Source of the DNA: JBMOLL01 sp049325415
GTDB taxonomy: Bacteria; Bacteroidota; Bacteroidia; Bacteroidales; GCA-2748055
Length of the DNA: 21,390 nt
Direction of reading: 5' to 3'
Assembly (NCBI GenBank): GCA_049325415.1
Contig: JBMOLL010000018.1
Span: forward strand, 1-21,390
Shown: piece after piece, positions 1-7,949 of the stretch
Layout: each line of letters opens with the position of its first letter
Numbering within the stretch: position 1 is the first letter of the stretch
Notes under the pieces: generated by a model
What the model saw: only the letters and a program-made list of their open reading frames with translations
What the model was told of the DNA's origin: nothing
The model's database searches: none
Translations under genes and position numbers: made by a program

Positions 1-546
1 GGTAAAGCCGGTACTTCTATGCAGGAAATTGCCGATGCCGCCGGGATTAACCGGACCCTGCTGAATTATTATTTCCGGACCAAGGATAAGCTTTTTGAAG
101 CGGTATTCCGGAATGCCCTGGAAACTTTTGTACCTCACCTGGTGCATCTGATCAATTCCGATCAGAGCTTTTCCGACTATGTCAGGGAGAAGGTCGAGAC
201 GATGATCGACACGCTGCTTCAGAATCCCCAGATCCCGGTTTTTGTCCTGCAGGAATTATCAACAAATCCGATGCGAATGGCGGGACTGATCAATAAACTG
301 GGCGTGGATGCCGACAAGGGGCTGAACAAATTTCATACCGAATTCCAGGGTACGGAAATGGGTAATCTGGATCCCCGTCAACTGATTATCAATCTATTGA
401 GCCTCATTATTTTTCCATTTGCTGCCCGCCCCATTGTCACGGAGATTCTTTTTGGCGGAGATAAAAAAGCCTTTGAACAGGCAATGCTTAGCCGGAAGGA
501 ATTTCTTCCCGGTATGATTTTACGATCTATAAATTACACCCGATGA
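1..546 (+). CDS. TetR/AcrR-family transcriptional regulator (5' end missing)
   Basis: The frame is open from base 1, so the gene starts upstream of the window; the Met codon at 19 lies inside the DNA-binding domain and is not the start. The first visible residues (MQEIADAAGINRTLLNYYF, then a Lys-rich turn and LFEAVF) match helices 2-4 of the TetR helix-turn-helix, with the Tyr-Tyr-Phe recognition helix end typical of the family. The remaining ~150 residues are a helical ligand-binding and dimerisation domain with no recognisable specificity. About 20-25 N-terminal residues should be missing. The stop codon overlaps the start of the following TolC-like gene (ATGA at 543-546), so regulator and exporter are probably co-transcribed and translationally coupled. 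By analogy with CecR of the E. coli ybh exporter it is likely an autoregulatory, drug-responsive repressor; this is inference. Confidence 0.9.
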   Translation, partial: GKAGTSMQEIADAAGINRTLLNYYFRTKDKLFEAVFRNALETFVPHLVHLINSDQSFSDYVREKVETMIDTLLQNPQIPVFVLQELSTNPMRMAGLINKLGVDADKGLNKFHTEFQGTEMGNLDPRQLIINLLSLIIFPFAARPIVTEILFGGDKKAFEQAMLSRKEFLPGMILRSINYTR

Positions 547-1811
547 GAGCCATAACTTTTTTACTGTTCCTGTCTGTTGCCCTGCTGTCTGCAAAGGGCC
601 AGGATACCCTAACCCTCGATCGTTGTCTCGACGATGCGGTGCGATCCGCCCCGCGGGCTGCCGATGCAGCAGTCATCAGGGAAAACGCTTTATTGAAACA
701 GGAAAACATCGGTACGGGTTGGCTCCCCTCCCTGAGTTTAAGCGGAAAAGCCACCTGGCAATCGGATGTGGTGGAACTCAGTATTGAAAATGCTCCCTTT
801 CCAATTGAGTTTCCGGCAATACCTCACGATCAGTACAGTATAACACTGGATATCAGGCAGCTGATCTATGATGGAGGCCTGACCAGGAAAATGAAGGAAC
901 TTGAAGAAAATTCGGCAGGTATAGAACTCAAACAGGTCGACGTGGATCTTTTCCTGCTGAAGGATCAGGTGAACCAGTTGTTCTTCAGTATACTTCTTCT
1001 CCAGGAAAACCGGCGCAACCTGGCACTGACCATGGAGAATCTTAAGGAGCGGGAAAAAAACCTGGAATGCGCAGTTAAAAACGGGGTATCGACCGAGAAT
1101 GATCTATCAGTGCTCAGGGTGGAGATCCTCAGGCTGTTGCAGGCCATGAACGAACTGGATTCGAGGCGCAATGCACTTCTTGCATCCCTTGGCATTCTCA
1201 TGGGCTGTGACCTTTCCGGTGATGTTTTTCTCGATGAGCCTTATCCTGAGCTTGCCGAAAACATGGACATTCAAAGACCGGAACTTGATCTTTTCCTTAT
1301 GCAGCAACAAATGCTCGATGCCTCCATTGCCCTTAAGAAGACCGAACGGATGCCTAAACTCTTCGCCTTTGGTCAGGCCGGCTATGGTCGCCCGGGCTAC
1401 AACATGCTGAGCAGCGATTTCAATCCATACTATATGGCAGGACTGACATTTCAATGGAATATCTGGGACTGGAAGAAAAACAGCCGGGAACGGCAGATCC
1501 TTGAGCAGAAAAAGCAAATCGTAAGTCATGCCGAGGATCAGTTCCGGCGTCAGCTAAGTCTGCTCACTAGCCGTGAACTGGCTGCGGTTGAACAATACCG
1601 TAAAGCACTCGATCTGGATGAACATATCCTTGACCTTCAGAAAAAGGTCAGTGCCAATGCCGCCTCCCAGCTCGAGAATGGTACACTGAGCAGTTCGTCC
1701 TACCTGATTGAACTGAACAGGGAAACAGGAGCACGGATCAGTGCTTCGCTGCACAGGATCCAGATGCGACAGGCGATGGCTAATATTTTAATTTTAAATG
1801 GAAATCTTTAA
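543..1811 (+). CDS. TolC-like outer membrane efflux protein
   Basis: A 422-residue protein with an N-terminal signal peptide (MRAITFLLFLSVALLSAKGQ) and the TolC/OEP layout: two repeats rich in long amphipathic helices (about residues 115-210 and 325-415), each preceded by a beta-strand segment (LDIRQLIYDGG near 100-110 and LTFQWNIWDW near 300-310). The paired pattern of aromatic strand followed by a Gln/Glu/Lys/Arg-rich helix is how TolC trimers build the outer membrane barrel and periplasmic tunnel. It would form the exit duct for the membrane fusion protein, ATPases and permeases encoded downstream. The start overlaps the stop of the TetR gene by four bases. Having a dedicated outer membrane channel in the operon differs from E. 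coli ybhGFSR, where TolC is encoded elsewhere. Substrate unknown. Confidence 0.9.
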   Translation: MRAITFLLFLSVALLSAKGQDTLTLDRCLDDAVRSAPRAADAAVIRENALLKQENIGTGWLPSLSLSGKATWQSDVVELSIENAPFPIEFPAIPHDQYSITLDIRQLIYDGGLTRKMKELEENSAGIELKQVDVDLFLLKDQVNQLFFSILLLQENRRNLALTMENLKEREKNLECAVKNGVSTENDLSVLRVEILRLLQAMNELDSRRNALLASLGILMGCDLSGDVFLDEPYPELAENMDIQRPELDLFLMQQQMLDASIALKKTERMPKLFAFGQAGYGRPGYNMLSSDFNPYYMAGLTFQWNIWDWKKNSRERQILEQKKQIVSHAEDQFRRQLSLLTSRELAAVEQYRKALDLDEHILDLQKKVSANAASQLENGTLSSSSYLIELNRETGARISASLHRIQMRQAMANILILNGNL

Positions 1812-1821
1812 TTCTGATACT

Positions 1822-2754
1822 ATGAATACAATAGGAAAGCGACCGTCTTTATCCGTTAAAATAAAGAAAACACTGTTTCATGGCTTGTGGATCGTTCTGC
1901 TGGCTCTGCTGGTTGCAGCCTGTAATGGTTCGGAAAGTGAATCCGATGCCTATGGGAACTTTGAGAGCGATGAATTAATTATCAGCCCCGAGGTGCAGGG
2001 AAGAATTCTGCAGTTCAATGCCGGGGAAGGTGATCTGCTCTCCGGGAAGGTCCCCCTTGCGATCATCGACAGCACTTCCCAGGTACTCAGGAGGGACCAG
2101 TTGGAGACCGGTCTGACTGCCATCGCTGCGCGGATGAAGAGCATTGATGCCCAGATTGATGTATTGAAAATTCAACTTCATAATCTCGAACGGGAATTTG
2201 AAAGGGTCAGCAAGCTGTTGGAAGACGGTGCAGCAACACGAAAGCAGTTTGATGATATGGAAGGACAGATCAGGCAGTTAAAGGCGCAGATTGCCGCCCA
2301 GGAGGTTCAGAAGGAAGCTGTGAAGGCCGAGAAACTTTCGCTCCTGGCCCAGATTAGCCAGGTAAATGATCTGATCAGCCGATCGAGGGTCTATGCACCG
2401 GAAGGGATGACCCTTCTTACCAGGTACAGGGAAGCAGGGGAGATTGCAGTGCCCGGACAGGCACTTTGCAAGGTTGCCGACCTCCGTCATCTCTATCTGA
2501 GGGCTTACCTGAGCGGCAGTCAACTTGCCGCTGCCAGGATTGGCGATGAAGCCACCGTGCTTTACGATGGGCAGGATTCTCTCATTGCGCTAAAGGGGAT
2601 CATCACCTGGATCTCTGCCGAGGCTGAATTTACTCCGAAGACGATCCAGACAAAGGAAGAAAGGGTCGACCTTGTTTATGCGATAAAGGTAAGGGTTGAA
2701 AATGACGGAGCTATTAAGATCGGTATGCCGGGTGAACTGAAATTAAGGAAATAG
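1822..2754 (+). CDS. HlyD-family periplasmic membrane fusion protein, lipoprotein-like (YbhG type)
   Basis: I chose the ATG at 1822, ten bases after the tolC-like stop, giving 310 residues. The in-frame ATG at 1798 would overlap tolC and lengthen an already long basic N-terminus. Residues 22-34 form a hydrophobic stretch ending in VAAC, a plausible lipobox with the lipidated Cys at 34 followed by Asn. After this come a first half-lipoyl strand (ISPEVQGRILQFNAGEGD), a long coiled-coil hairpin (about residues 85-185, Gln/Leu/Glu rich), the second half-lipoyl segment and a beta-barrel domain, as in HlyD/EmrA/YbhG adaptors. The protein should bridge the ABC-2 permeases in the inner membrane to the TolC-like channel. 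The lipobox is unusual, as YbhG-type adaptors are normally held by an uncleaved helix or secreted. It lies two bases upstream of the first ATPase gene. Confidence 0.88.
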   Translation: MNTIGKRPSLSVKIKKTLFHGLWIVLLALLVAACNGSESESDAYGNFESDELIISPEVQGRILQFNAGEGDLLSGKVPLAIIDSTSQVLRRDQLETGLTAIAARMKSIDAQIDVLKIQLHNLEREFERVSKLLEDGAATRKQFDDMEGQIRQLKAQIAAQEVQKEAVKAEKLSLLAQISQVNDLISRSRVYAPEGMTLLTRYREAGEIAVPGQALCKVADLRHLYLRAYLSGSQLAAARIGDEATVLYDGQDSLIALKGIITWISAEAEFTPKTIQTKEERVDLVYAIKVRVENDGAIKIGMPGELKLRK

Positions 2755-2756
2755 GC

Positions 2757-3671
2757 ATGTCAGTTGTCATCGAAAATATATCAAAATCCTACGGATCATT
2801 CCAGGCACTTTCTCCGGTATCGCTGGAAGTGGGGAAAGGGGAGATCTTTGGGCTGATCGGGCCCGATGGTGCAGGAAAAACCACACTCTTCCGGATTGTG
2901 GCGACCCTTTTAAAACCGGATTCCGGCAGGGTAACAGTGGCGGGGAAGGATGTCGTCAGTGATCTGAAGGCTGTAAGACAGATTCTGGGCTATATGCCGG
3001 GCCGTTTCTCCCTTTACACCGATCTGACAGTGGAGGAAAACCTGGAATTCTACGCGGGGGTATTCGGTACCACAGTCAGGGAAAACTATGACCTGATCAA
3101 GGGTATCTATTCGCATATTGAACCTTTCAGGAAAAGACAGGCAGGGAAACTGTCGGGCGGAATGAAACAGAAGCTGGCGCTGTCCTGCGCCCTTATTCAC
3201 CGACCCGAGGTATTGATTCTCGATGAACCCACAACCGGAGTAGATGCCGTCTCAAGGCACGAATTCTGGGAGATGCTCGACGGTATCAGGAAGGAGGGGA
3301 TTACCATCCTCGTTTCAACTCCTTATATGGACGAAGCTGCTCTGTGCGACCGTGTAGCCCTCATTCAGCAGGGTTCTATCCTGCTGATCAGTACCCCCGG
3401 CGACATCGTAAGCTCTTCCGGTCTGTCCATCTATGCCCTGAGAAATGACCACGGTATCTACCGCTATCTCTCCAAAACGAGAAAGCTCCCTTTTTGTCGG
3501 GATGCCTGGTTGTATGGCGATGAACTGCATGTAACCCTGAGTGATGAAGATCAGGAAGAGGCTATGCGTTCTGTGATCAGGGAATGGGATTCCGGTCTTG
3601 TTTTTCAGAAAGTACTGCCGTCTGTGGAGGATTGTTTCATTAACCTGATGCAAACAAAAAGACAGGATTGA
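2757..3671 (+). CDS. ABC transporter ATP-binding protein, first of a pair (intact signature, defective Q- and H-loops)
   Basis: A 304-residue ABC ATPase of the ABC-2 exporter class. Visible motifs are Walker A GPDGAGKTT (35-43), the signature LSGGMKQK (132-139), and Walker B LILDEP (153-158) with the catalytic Glu157. Two normally conserved residues differ. The Q-loop Gln is Gly82 (YMPGRFSLY), and the H-loop His is Pro189 (STPYMDEA). The last ~90 residues are a C-terminal extension of unclear role. The protein corresponds to the N-terminal half of E. coli YbhF, where two ATPase modules are fused in one chain. It would pair with the ATPase encoded next, whose own signature is degenerate. It begins two bases after the adaptor stop codon, so coupling is likely. 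It acts at the cytoplasmic face of the inner membrane. Confidence 0.93.
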   Translation: MSVVIENISKSYGSFQALSPVSLEVGKGEIFGLIGPDGAGKTTLFRIVATLLKPDSGRVTVAGKDVVSDLKAVRQILGYMPGRFSLYTDLTVEENLEFYAGVFGTTVRENYDLIKGIYSHIEPFRKRQAGKLSGGMKQKLALSCALIHRPEVLILDEPTTGVDAVSRHEFWEMLDGIRKEGITILVSTPYMDEAALCDRVALIQQGSILLISTPGDIVSSSGLSIYALRNDHGIYRYLSKTRKLPFCRDAWLYGDELHVTLSDEDQEEAMRSVIREWDSGLVFQKVLPSVEDCFINLMQTKRQD

Positions 3672-3689
3672 CGATTGAAAGAAGAAGCT

Positions 3690-4424
3690 ATGGAGATAAT
3701 CAAAGTAAAGGACCTGGTTAAAAAATTCGGAAGCTTTGTCGCCAATGATCATCTGACTTTCAGCGTGGAGCAGGGGGAGATCTTTGGCTTCCTCGGAGCC
3801 AACGGGGCGGGTAAAACAACAGCAATCAGGATTCTGTGCGGGCTTTCCTTTCCGACATCGGGCGAGATTACTGTAGCGGGCTATAATGTCTACAGCGAAA
3901 GAGAGAAGATTAAAAGAAGCATCGGGTACATGTCTCAGAAATTTTCACTTTACGAGGATCTGACCGTATCGGAAAACATCAGGCTGTACGCAGGTATTTA
4001 CGGCATGTCGAAAGCTGAAATAAATAAAAGAGAGGAGGAGCTTCTTGAGCGGCTCGATATGAACCGGATCAGGAATACGCTGATCAGCAGTATCCCGCTC
4101 GGATGGCGTCAGAAACTGGCGTTTTCCGTAGCGGTTTTTCATCGCCCGGCTGTGGTTTTCCTTGATGAACCGACAGGGGGAGTGGATCCGATCACCCGCA
4201 GGCAGTTCTGGGAACTGATCAATGAAGCAGCGAATGAAGGTATAACAGTATTTGTAACAACACATTATATGGATGAAGCAGAATACTGTTCAAGAGTGTC
4301 TATCATGGTCGACGGAAAAATCGAGGCACTGGATACGCCGGCCAGTCTGAAAGCTGCCTACCATGCAGCCACGATGAATGAAGTATTTCTCAAATTGGCC
4401 AGGAAAACAACTAATAATAGCTAA
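3690..4424 (+). CDS. ABC transporter ATP-binding protein, second of a pair (degenerate signature motif)
   Basis: The ATG at 3690 follows a purine-rich GAAAGAAGAAG stretch and gives 244 residues; an in-frame TTG at 3675 is possible but adds nothing conserved. Motifs are Walker A GANGAGKTT (36-44), Q-loop Gln83 (YMSQKFSLY), Walker B VVFLDEP (155-161) with Glu160, and H-loop His192 (TTHYMDEA). The signature LSGGQ is replaced by SIPLGWRQ (134-141), retaining only the second Gly and Gln. A similar sequence occurs, from memory, in the second ATPase half of YbhF/RbbA-type exporters, so this is probably a family trait rather than decay. Placed head to tail with the preceding ATPase, this chain would contribute the complete Walker/Q/H side of the one consensus ATP site. 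It is followed four bases later by the HAD phosphatase gene. Confidence 0.93.
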   Translation: MEIIKVKDLVKKFGSFVANDHLTFSVEQGEIFGFLGANGAGKTTAIRILCGLSFPTSGEITVAGYNVYSEREKIKRSIGYMSQKFSLYEDLTVSENIRLYAGIYGMSKAEINKREEELLERLDMNRIRNTLISSIPLGWRQKLAFSVAVFHRPAVVFLDEPTGGVDPITRRQFWELINEAANEGITVFVTTHYMDEAEYCSRVSIMVDGKIEALDTPASLKAAYHAATMNEVFLKLARKTTNNS

Positions 4425-4428
4425 AAGG

Positions 4429-5115
4429 ATGAAGAAGATATCGGCATTTGGCGGAGGAAAAAGAAAACTGGCTGTCATATTTGATATGGATGGTGTGATT
4501 GTGGATAATGCTGCCTTCCATTTCGAAGCCTGGGGAGAATTCTGCGCTAAAAAAGGACTTGAGTTCAACAGGGAAGAATTCCGGGGCTGGTTCGGTTCAA
4601 CCAACAGGGAAATCCTGGCAAGGCTGTATGGCAGAAAAGTTTCGCGTCAGGAGGCGGTGAAACTGGGAGAGGAGAAGGAAGCAATCTACAGGCAGATTTA
4701 CGAGCCGGTTCTTTCACCGGTTCACGGTCTGGCATATTTCCTGAATGAACTGAAGAGATATAACTTTAAGCTTGCCGTGGCAACTTCCGCTCCTCCAAAA
4801 AATGTGGATTTTGTGCTGAGTAACTCCCATACAAGAAAGTATTTTGACGCCATTGTTGATGCCTCGGGGGTCCGGCATGGAAAACCATCACCGGAGATTT
4901 ACCTGAAAGCCTCACGTAAACTGAGGATTAAACCCCAGAACTGTCTTGTATTTGAAGATGCTTTTTATGGTATTGAAGCGGCAAGGAATGCCCGTATGAA
5001 AGTGATTGGTGTCGGAACCACCCACAAGGCAGAGGAACTGAAAGGCACGGAAATGAATATTCACGATTTCTCCCAGGTTACCGCAGAAATGGTGGCCGTT
5101 ATTCTTAACAGCTAA
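4429..5115 (+). CDS. HAD-superfamily hydrolase, beta-phosphoglucomutase-like subfamily
   Basis: The ATG at 4429, four bases after the ATPase stop, gives 228 residues; an earlier in-frame ATG at 4378 lies inside the ATPase gene. All four HAD motifs are present: DMDGVIVDN with nucleophile Asp19 and general acid Asp21, motif II ATSAPP (Thr119/Ser120), motif III Lys152 in HGKPSPEIY, and motif IV FEDAFYGIEAA with Glu176/Asp177. The alpha-helical cap between motifs I and II and the FHFEAW segment resemble beta-phosphoglucomutases and sugar-phosphate or 2-deoxyglucose-6-phosphate phosphatases. The enzyme is cytoplasmic, and the substrate cannot be read from the sequence. It sits between the ATPase and permease genes of an exporter, five bases before the first permease, so it is co-transcribed. 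A role in the transport process is possible but unproven. Confidence 0.88.
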   Translation: MKKISAFGGGKRKLAVIFDMDGVIVDNAAFHFEAWGEFCAKKGLEFNREEFRGWFGSTNREILARLYGRKVSRQEAVKLGEEKEAIYRQIYEPVLSPVHGLAYFLNELKRYNFKLAVATSAPPKNVDFVLSNSHTRKYFDAIVDASGVRHGKPSPEIYLKASRKLRIKPQNCLVFEDAFYGIEAARNARMKVIGVGTTHKAEELKGTEMNIHDFSQVTAEMVAVILNS

Positions 5116-5120
5116 AGGCG

Positions 5121-6227
5121 ATGAAAAGATTCCTTGGATTCGTAATCAAAGAGTTTCGGCATATCTTCAGGGATACGCGCACCCTCGTGATCCTGTTCGG
5201 ACTCCCCGTTATTATGATCATCCTCTTTGGATTTGTTGTCACCAATGAGCTCAAAGATGTGAAAGTGGGGGTGCTGGATCTGTCGCGCGATGTATCATCG
5301 GAGAATCTGCTTCATGAACTTTTTTCCTCCGGTTATTTCATCCGGGTAGAAGACCTGGAATCTGAAAAGGATATTGAAGAAGTTTTCAGGAGCGGGGCAG
5401 CACAGGAGGTCATCGTAATCGGACCGCGGTTCGGTGAAAGCCTGGTCAGGGAGAAAAAAGCAGCTATTCACATTATTGCTGATGCATCGAACGCCAATAC
5501 GGCCCAGCTTGCTGCGAACTATACCAGGGCGATTATTTCAGGCTGGATGCTGCGACAGGCTGGAGGAACAGGCCTCCCGTGGCAGGTGGAGATCTCTCCG
5601 AGAATGTACTATAACGAGGAAATGAAAGGGGTGCATATGTTTGTACCGGGCCTTATGGCCATGATACTGATGCTGATCTCAGCATTGATGACTTCCATTA
5701 CCATTACACGGGAAAAGGAAACGGGCACAATGGAAGCACTGCTCGTATCCCCCCTGAGGCCTATGGAGATCATTCTGGGGAAGGTAAGTCCCTACGTGCT
5801 TCTGTCATTTATAAATGCAGTCACGATTATTATTCTGGGTTATTTTGTGTTCAGGGTCCCGATGGCCGGAAGTCTTCTGCTTCTTCTGGCCGAATGCATG
5901 CTTTACATCACCCTTGCTCTTTCACTGGGCGTATTCATCTCAACCGTGGCAAAAAGCCAGCAGATGGCCATGATTATTTCGCTCATAGGGCTCATGCTTC
6001 CTACCATTCTGTTGTCGGGTTTTATCTTTCCCATTGATAATATGCCCCGTGTTCTTCAATGGTTCTCATCAATCATGCCGGCAAGATGGTTTATCATCAT
6101 TATCAAGAATATTATGCTCAAAGGAACAGGCTTCTTCTACGTCTGGAAAGAAACACTGATCCTGTTGGTATTTACGGTATTTTTTATGTTTAATGCGATT
6201 AAACGCTTCAAAATCAGGCTGGAATAG
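5121..6227 (+). CDS. ABC-2 type permease, first of a pair (YbhS/YbhR-like)
   Basis: A 368-residue integral membrane protein with the ABC2_membrane_3 layout. It has an N-terminal cytoplasmic amphipathic segment (IKEFRHIFRDTRT), a first membrane helix (about 20-41), a large periplasmic domain (about 45-170), and five more hydrophobic helices between about 172 and 360. The conserved cytoplasmic motif after the second helix, TREKETGTMEALLVSP, is diagnostic of drug and lipid ABC-2 exporters and contacts the ATPase. The C-terminal part has the family pattern LSGFIFPIDNMP before the penultimate helix, followed by PARWFI and an ILKG-like turn (IMLKGTGF). It would pair with the permease encoded next, one base downstream, to form the transmembrane channel of the exporter. 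E. coli YbhS/YbhR are the nearest known relatives I can name. Substrate unknown. Confidence 0.93.
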   Translation: MKRFLGFVIKEFRHIFRDTRTLVILFGLPVIMIILFGFVVTNELKDVKVGVLDLSRDVSSENLLHELFSSGYFIRVEDLESEKDIEEVFRSGAAQEVIVIGPRFGESLVREKKAAIHIIADASNANTAQLAANYTRAIISGWMLRQAGGTGLPWQVEISPRMYYNEEMKGVHMFVPGLMAMILMLISALMTSITITREKETGTMEALLVSPLRPMEIILGKVSPYVLLSFINAVTIIILGYFVFRVPMAGSLLLLLAECMLYITLALSLGVFISTVAKSQQMAMIISLIGLMLPTILLSGFIFPIDNMPRVLQWFSSIMPARWFIIIIKNIMLKGTGFFYVWKETLILLVFTVFFMFNAIKRFKIRLE

Positions 6228-6228
6228 T

Positions 6229-7347
6229 ATGCGTGTACTGCTGACATTATTGAAAAAGGAGTTTACACAGATCTTCCGGAACCGGCTGATGATCCCGGTG
6301 ATCTTTGTTATTCCTGTGGTTCAGATGCTGGTGCTGGTGTATGCAGCCAGCCTGGAAATGACCAATATTAACATGGTAGTGGTGGATGAGGATCATTCCC
6401 AGGCCTCGCAACGTATGATCAGTAAATTTGAAGGATCACCTTTTTTCAGGATGGATGCTGGGACAGCAGACTGGAACAGGGCAGAAGCCCTTCTTATACG
6501 CGACAGGGCGGATGTGATCCTTCGGGTTGGAAAGGATTTTGAGAAAGATCTCTATACTCTTGGGGGGGCTGAAGTTCAGCTGGTTATTAATGCCATCAAT
6601 GCAACGGAAGCAGGCCTGGTTTCGGCTTATTGCAGTCAGATCATCCTTGATTTTAATGCCGGAATCCGGAGCGAATGGTTTGGAATGAATCAGGCAGGAA
6701 TGACAACGGCGCTTGATATTATCCCTTCCTACTGGTATAATCCCCGGCTGAATTACCGGATATACATGTTCCCCGGGATCCTTGTAATCCTGGTGACCAT
6801 GATCGGTCTGATGCTCACAGCTATAAACCTGGTACGTGAAAAGGAAATCGGGACCTCTGAGCAGATGAATGTTACGCCGGTGCAAAAATCCCAGTTTCTC
6901 CTGGCAAAATTACTCCCGTTCTGGATAATCGCCCTGTTTGAGCTCTCCTTCGGCCTGGTGCTGGGCCGCCTCATCTTTGCCCTTCCTATCGTTGGTAATT
7001 TGGCGGTACTTTTCCTCTTTGCGTCGGTTTACCTCCTGGTGGTCATGGGCCTGGGCCTGTTTTTCTCCACGGTTTCCAATACGCAGCAACAGCTGATGTT
7101 TATGCTGTTTTTTGTGTTTGTGACCTTTATACTGATGAGCGGGATTTTTACACCCGTCGAAAGCATGCCCGACTGGGCCCAGGTGGTTAACCGGATAAAT
7201 CCGGTTGCCTACTTTATGCGTGTTATCAGGATGGTACTCCTGAAAGGTTCAGGTTTTCACGACATCGTCAGGGAATTTTACAGCCTTAGTATTTACGCCG
7301 TGCTGATCCTGAGCCTGGCCGTGGTGAATTACCGCAAGACTTCCTGA
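6229..7347 (+). CDS. ABC-2 type permease, second of a pair (YbhR-like)
   Basis: The ATG at 6229 comes one base after the first permease's stop and gives 372 residues beginning MRVLLTLLKKEFTQIFRNR, the usual start of this family. An in-frame ATG at 6193 lies inside the previous gene and is less likely. The layout repeats that of its neighbour: first helix about 20-40, periplasmic domain to about 175, the motif NLVREKEIGTSEQMNVTP after the second helix, and LMSGIFTPVESMPDWAQ before the last helices. The two permeases are clearly paralogous but diverged, consistent with a heterodimer. The last 19 bases overlap, tail to tail, with the thioredoxin-like gene on the other strand, so the exporter operon ends here. 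An inverted repeat covers this junction. Confidence 0.93.
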   Translation: MRVLLTLLKKEFTQIFRNRLMIPVIFVIPVVQMLVLVYAASLEMTNINMVVVDEDHSQASQRMISKFEGSPFFRMDAGTADWNRAEALLIRDRADVILRVGKDFEKDLYTLGGAEVQLVINAINATEAGLVSAYCSQIILDFNAGIRSEWFGMNQAGMTTALDIIPSYWYNPRLNYRIYMFPGILVILVTMIGLMLTAINLVREKEIGTSEQMNVTPVQKSQFLLAKLLPFWIIALFELSFGLVLGRLIFALPIVGNLAVLFLFASVYLLVVMGLGLFFSTVSNTQQQLMFMLFFVFVTFILMSGIFTPVESMPDWAQVVNRINPVAYFMRVIRMVLLKGSGFHDIVREFYSLSIYAVLILSLAVVNYRKTS

Positions 7348-7949
7348 GCCAGCAGCTCATCCAGCATCTTGCGGGTCGACCGGGAATTCCAGTCCATGGC
7401 GCCTGTAAATTTTCCGGCTATCCGGCCATCCCTCGAAATTATAAAGGTGGTGGGTATCGAACTGACTTCCAGGGCAGGAGGTAGCGATGTTTGCTGGAAA
7501 TATACAGGGGCACGATAGGCCTTCTCATTCATGAATGACTGCACCGTGGCCGCATCTTCCTGCGTGACAAGCATAAAGCGTACCTCCGAACCATAGGCAG
7601 CGTATAGTTCTTCAATGCCTGGAAATTCAGCACGGCAGGGCGGACACCAGGTTGCCCAGAAGTTCAGAAAGATCACTTCCCCCTTATATTCCTGCAGACG
7701 GCTTAGCTGACCCTGGCTGTCGCTTAATCCGAACTGAAGGTCTGATGCCGACAATATCTGCTGCATATCGGTATGTACGGCAGAAGGTTTGCGTACATGC
7801 AAAAAAAGCTGGTTAACAGCTGTGGCTATGGGTTTTCGGGTCGGGGGAAGCAATAAAAGGATCAGAAAGGCCCAGAATACGATATCTCCGCCTTTCTGCC
7901 ATACGGTCCTTTGTTTCCATTTTTCGTAGCGCTCCTTTACAGACTTCAT
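7329..7949 (-). CDS. Membrane-anchored TlpA/ResA-like thioredoxin-fold protein
   Basis: A 206-residue protein with a basic cytoplasmic N-terminus, one membrane helix (about residues 23-36, FWAFLILLLLPP) and a periplasmic thioredoxin fold. The fold contains NFWATWCPPCRAEFP with redox cysteines 102 and 105, and a likely cis-proline in SIPTTFI (about 167). The WCPPC motif and TlpA-style helix after it indicate a thiol-disulfide reductase or exchange role in the periplasm, as for ResA or TlpA in cytochrome maturation. No cytochrome genes are nearby, so the partner is unknown. Its start codon overlaps the stop of the ComB-like gene by four bases (7946-7949), indicating a two-gene operon with translational coupling. 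Its 3' end overlaps the convergent permease gene by 19 bases. Confidence 0.92.
   Translation of the reverse strand: MKSVKERYEKWKQRTVWQKGGDIVFWAFLILLLLPPTRKPIATAVNQLFLHVRKPSAVHTDMQQILSASDLQFGLSDSQGQLSRLQEYKGEVIFLNFWATWCPPCRAEFPGIEELYAAYGSEVRFMLVTQEDAATVQSFMNEKAYRAPVYFQQTSLPPALEVSSIPTTFIISRDGRIAGKFTGAMDWNSRSTRKMLDELLAQEVLR
7332..7374. repeat. Nested inverted repeat across two convergent stop codons
   Basis: Two nested perfect inverted repeats are visible. The outer arms CCGCAAGA (7332-7339) and TCTTGCGG (7367-7374) enclose inner arms TGAGC (7345-7349) and GCTCA (7355-7359) around a five-base loop. The structure would form in transcripts from either strand and contains the stop codon of the permease gene. 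The thioredoxin gene's stop lies at its left edge (7329-7331). No T-run follows on either strand, so this is not a standard intrinsic terminator; it may stabilise 3' ends or assist termination where the transcripts collide. The repeat is seen directly; its role is inference. Confidence 0.5.
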
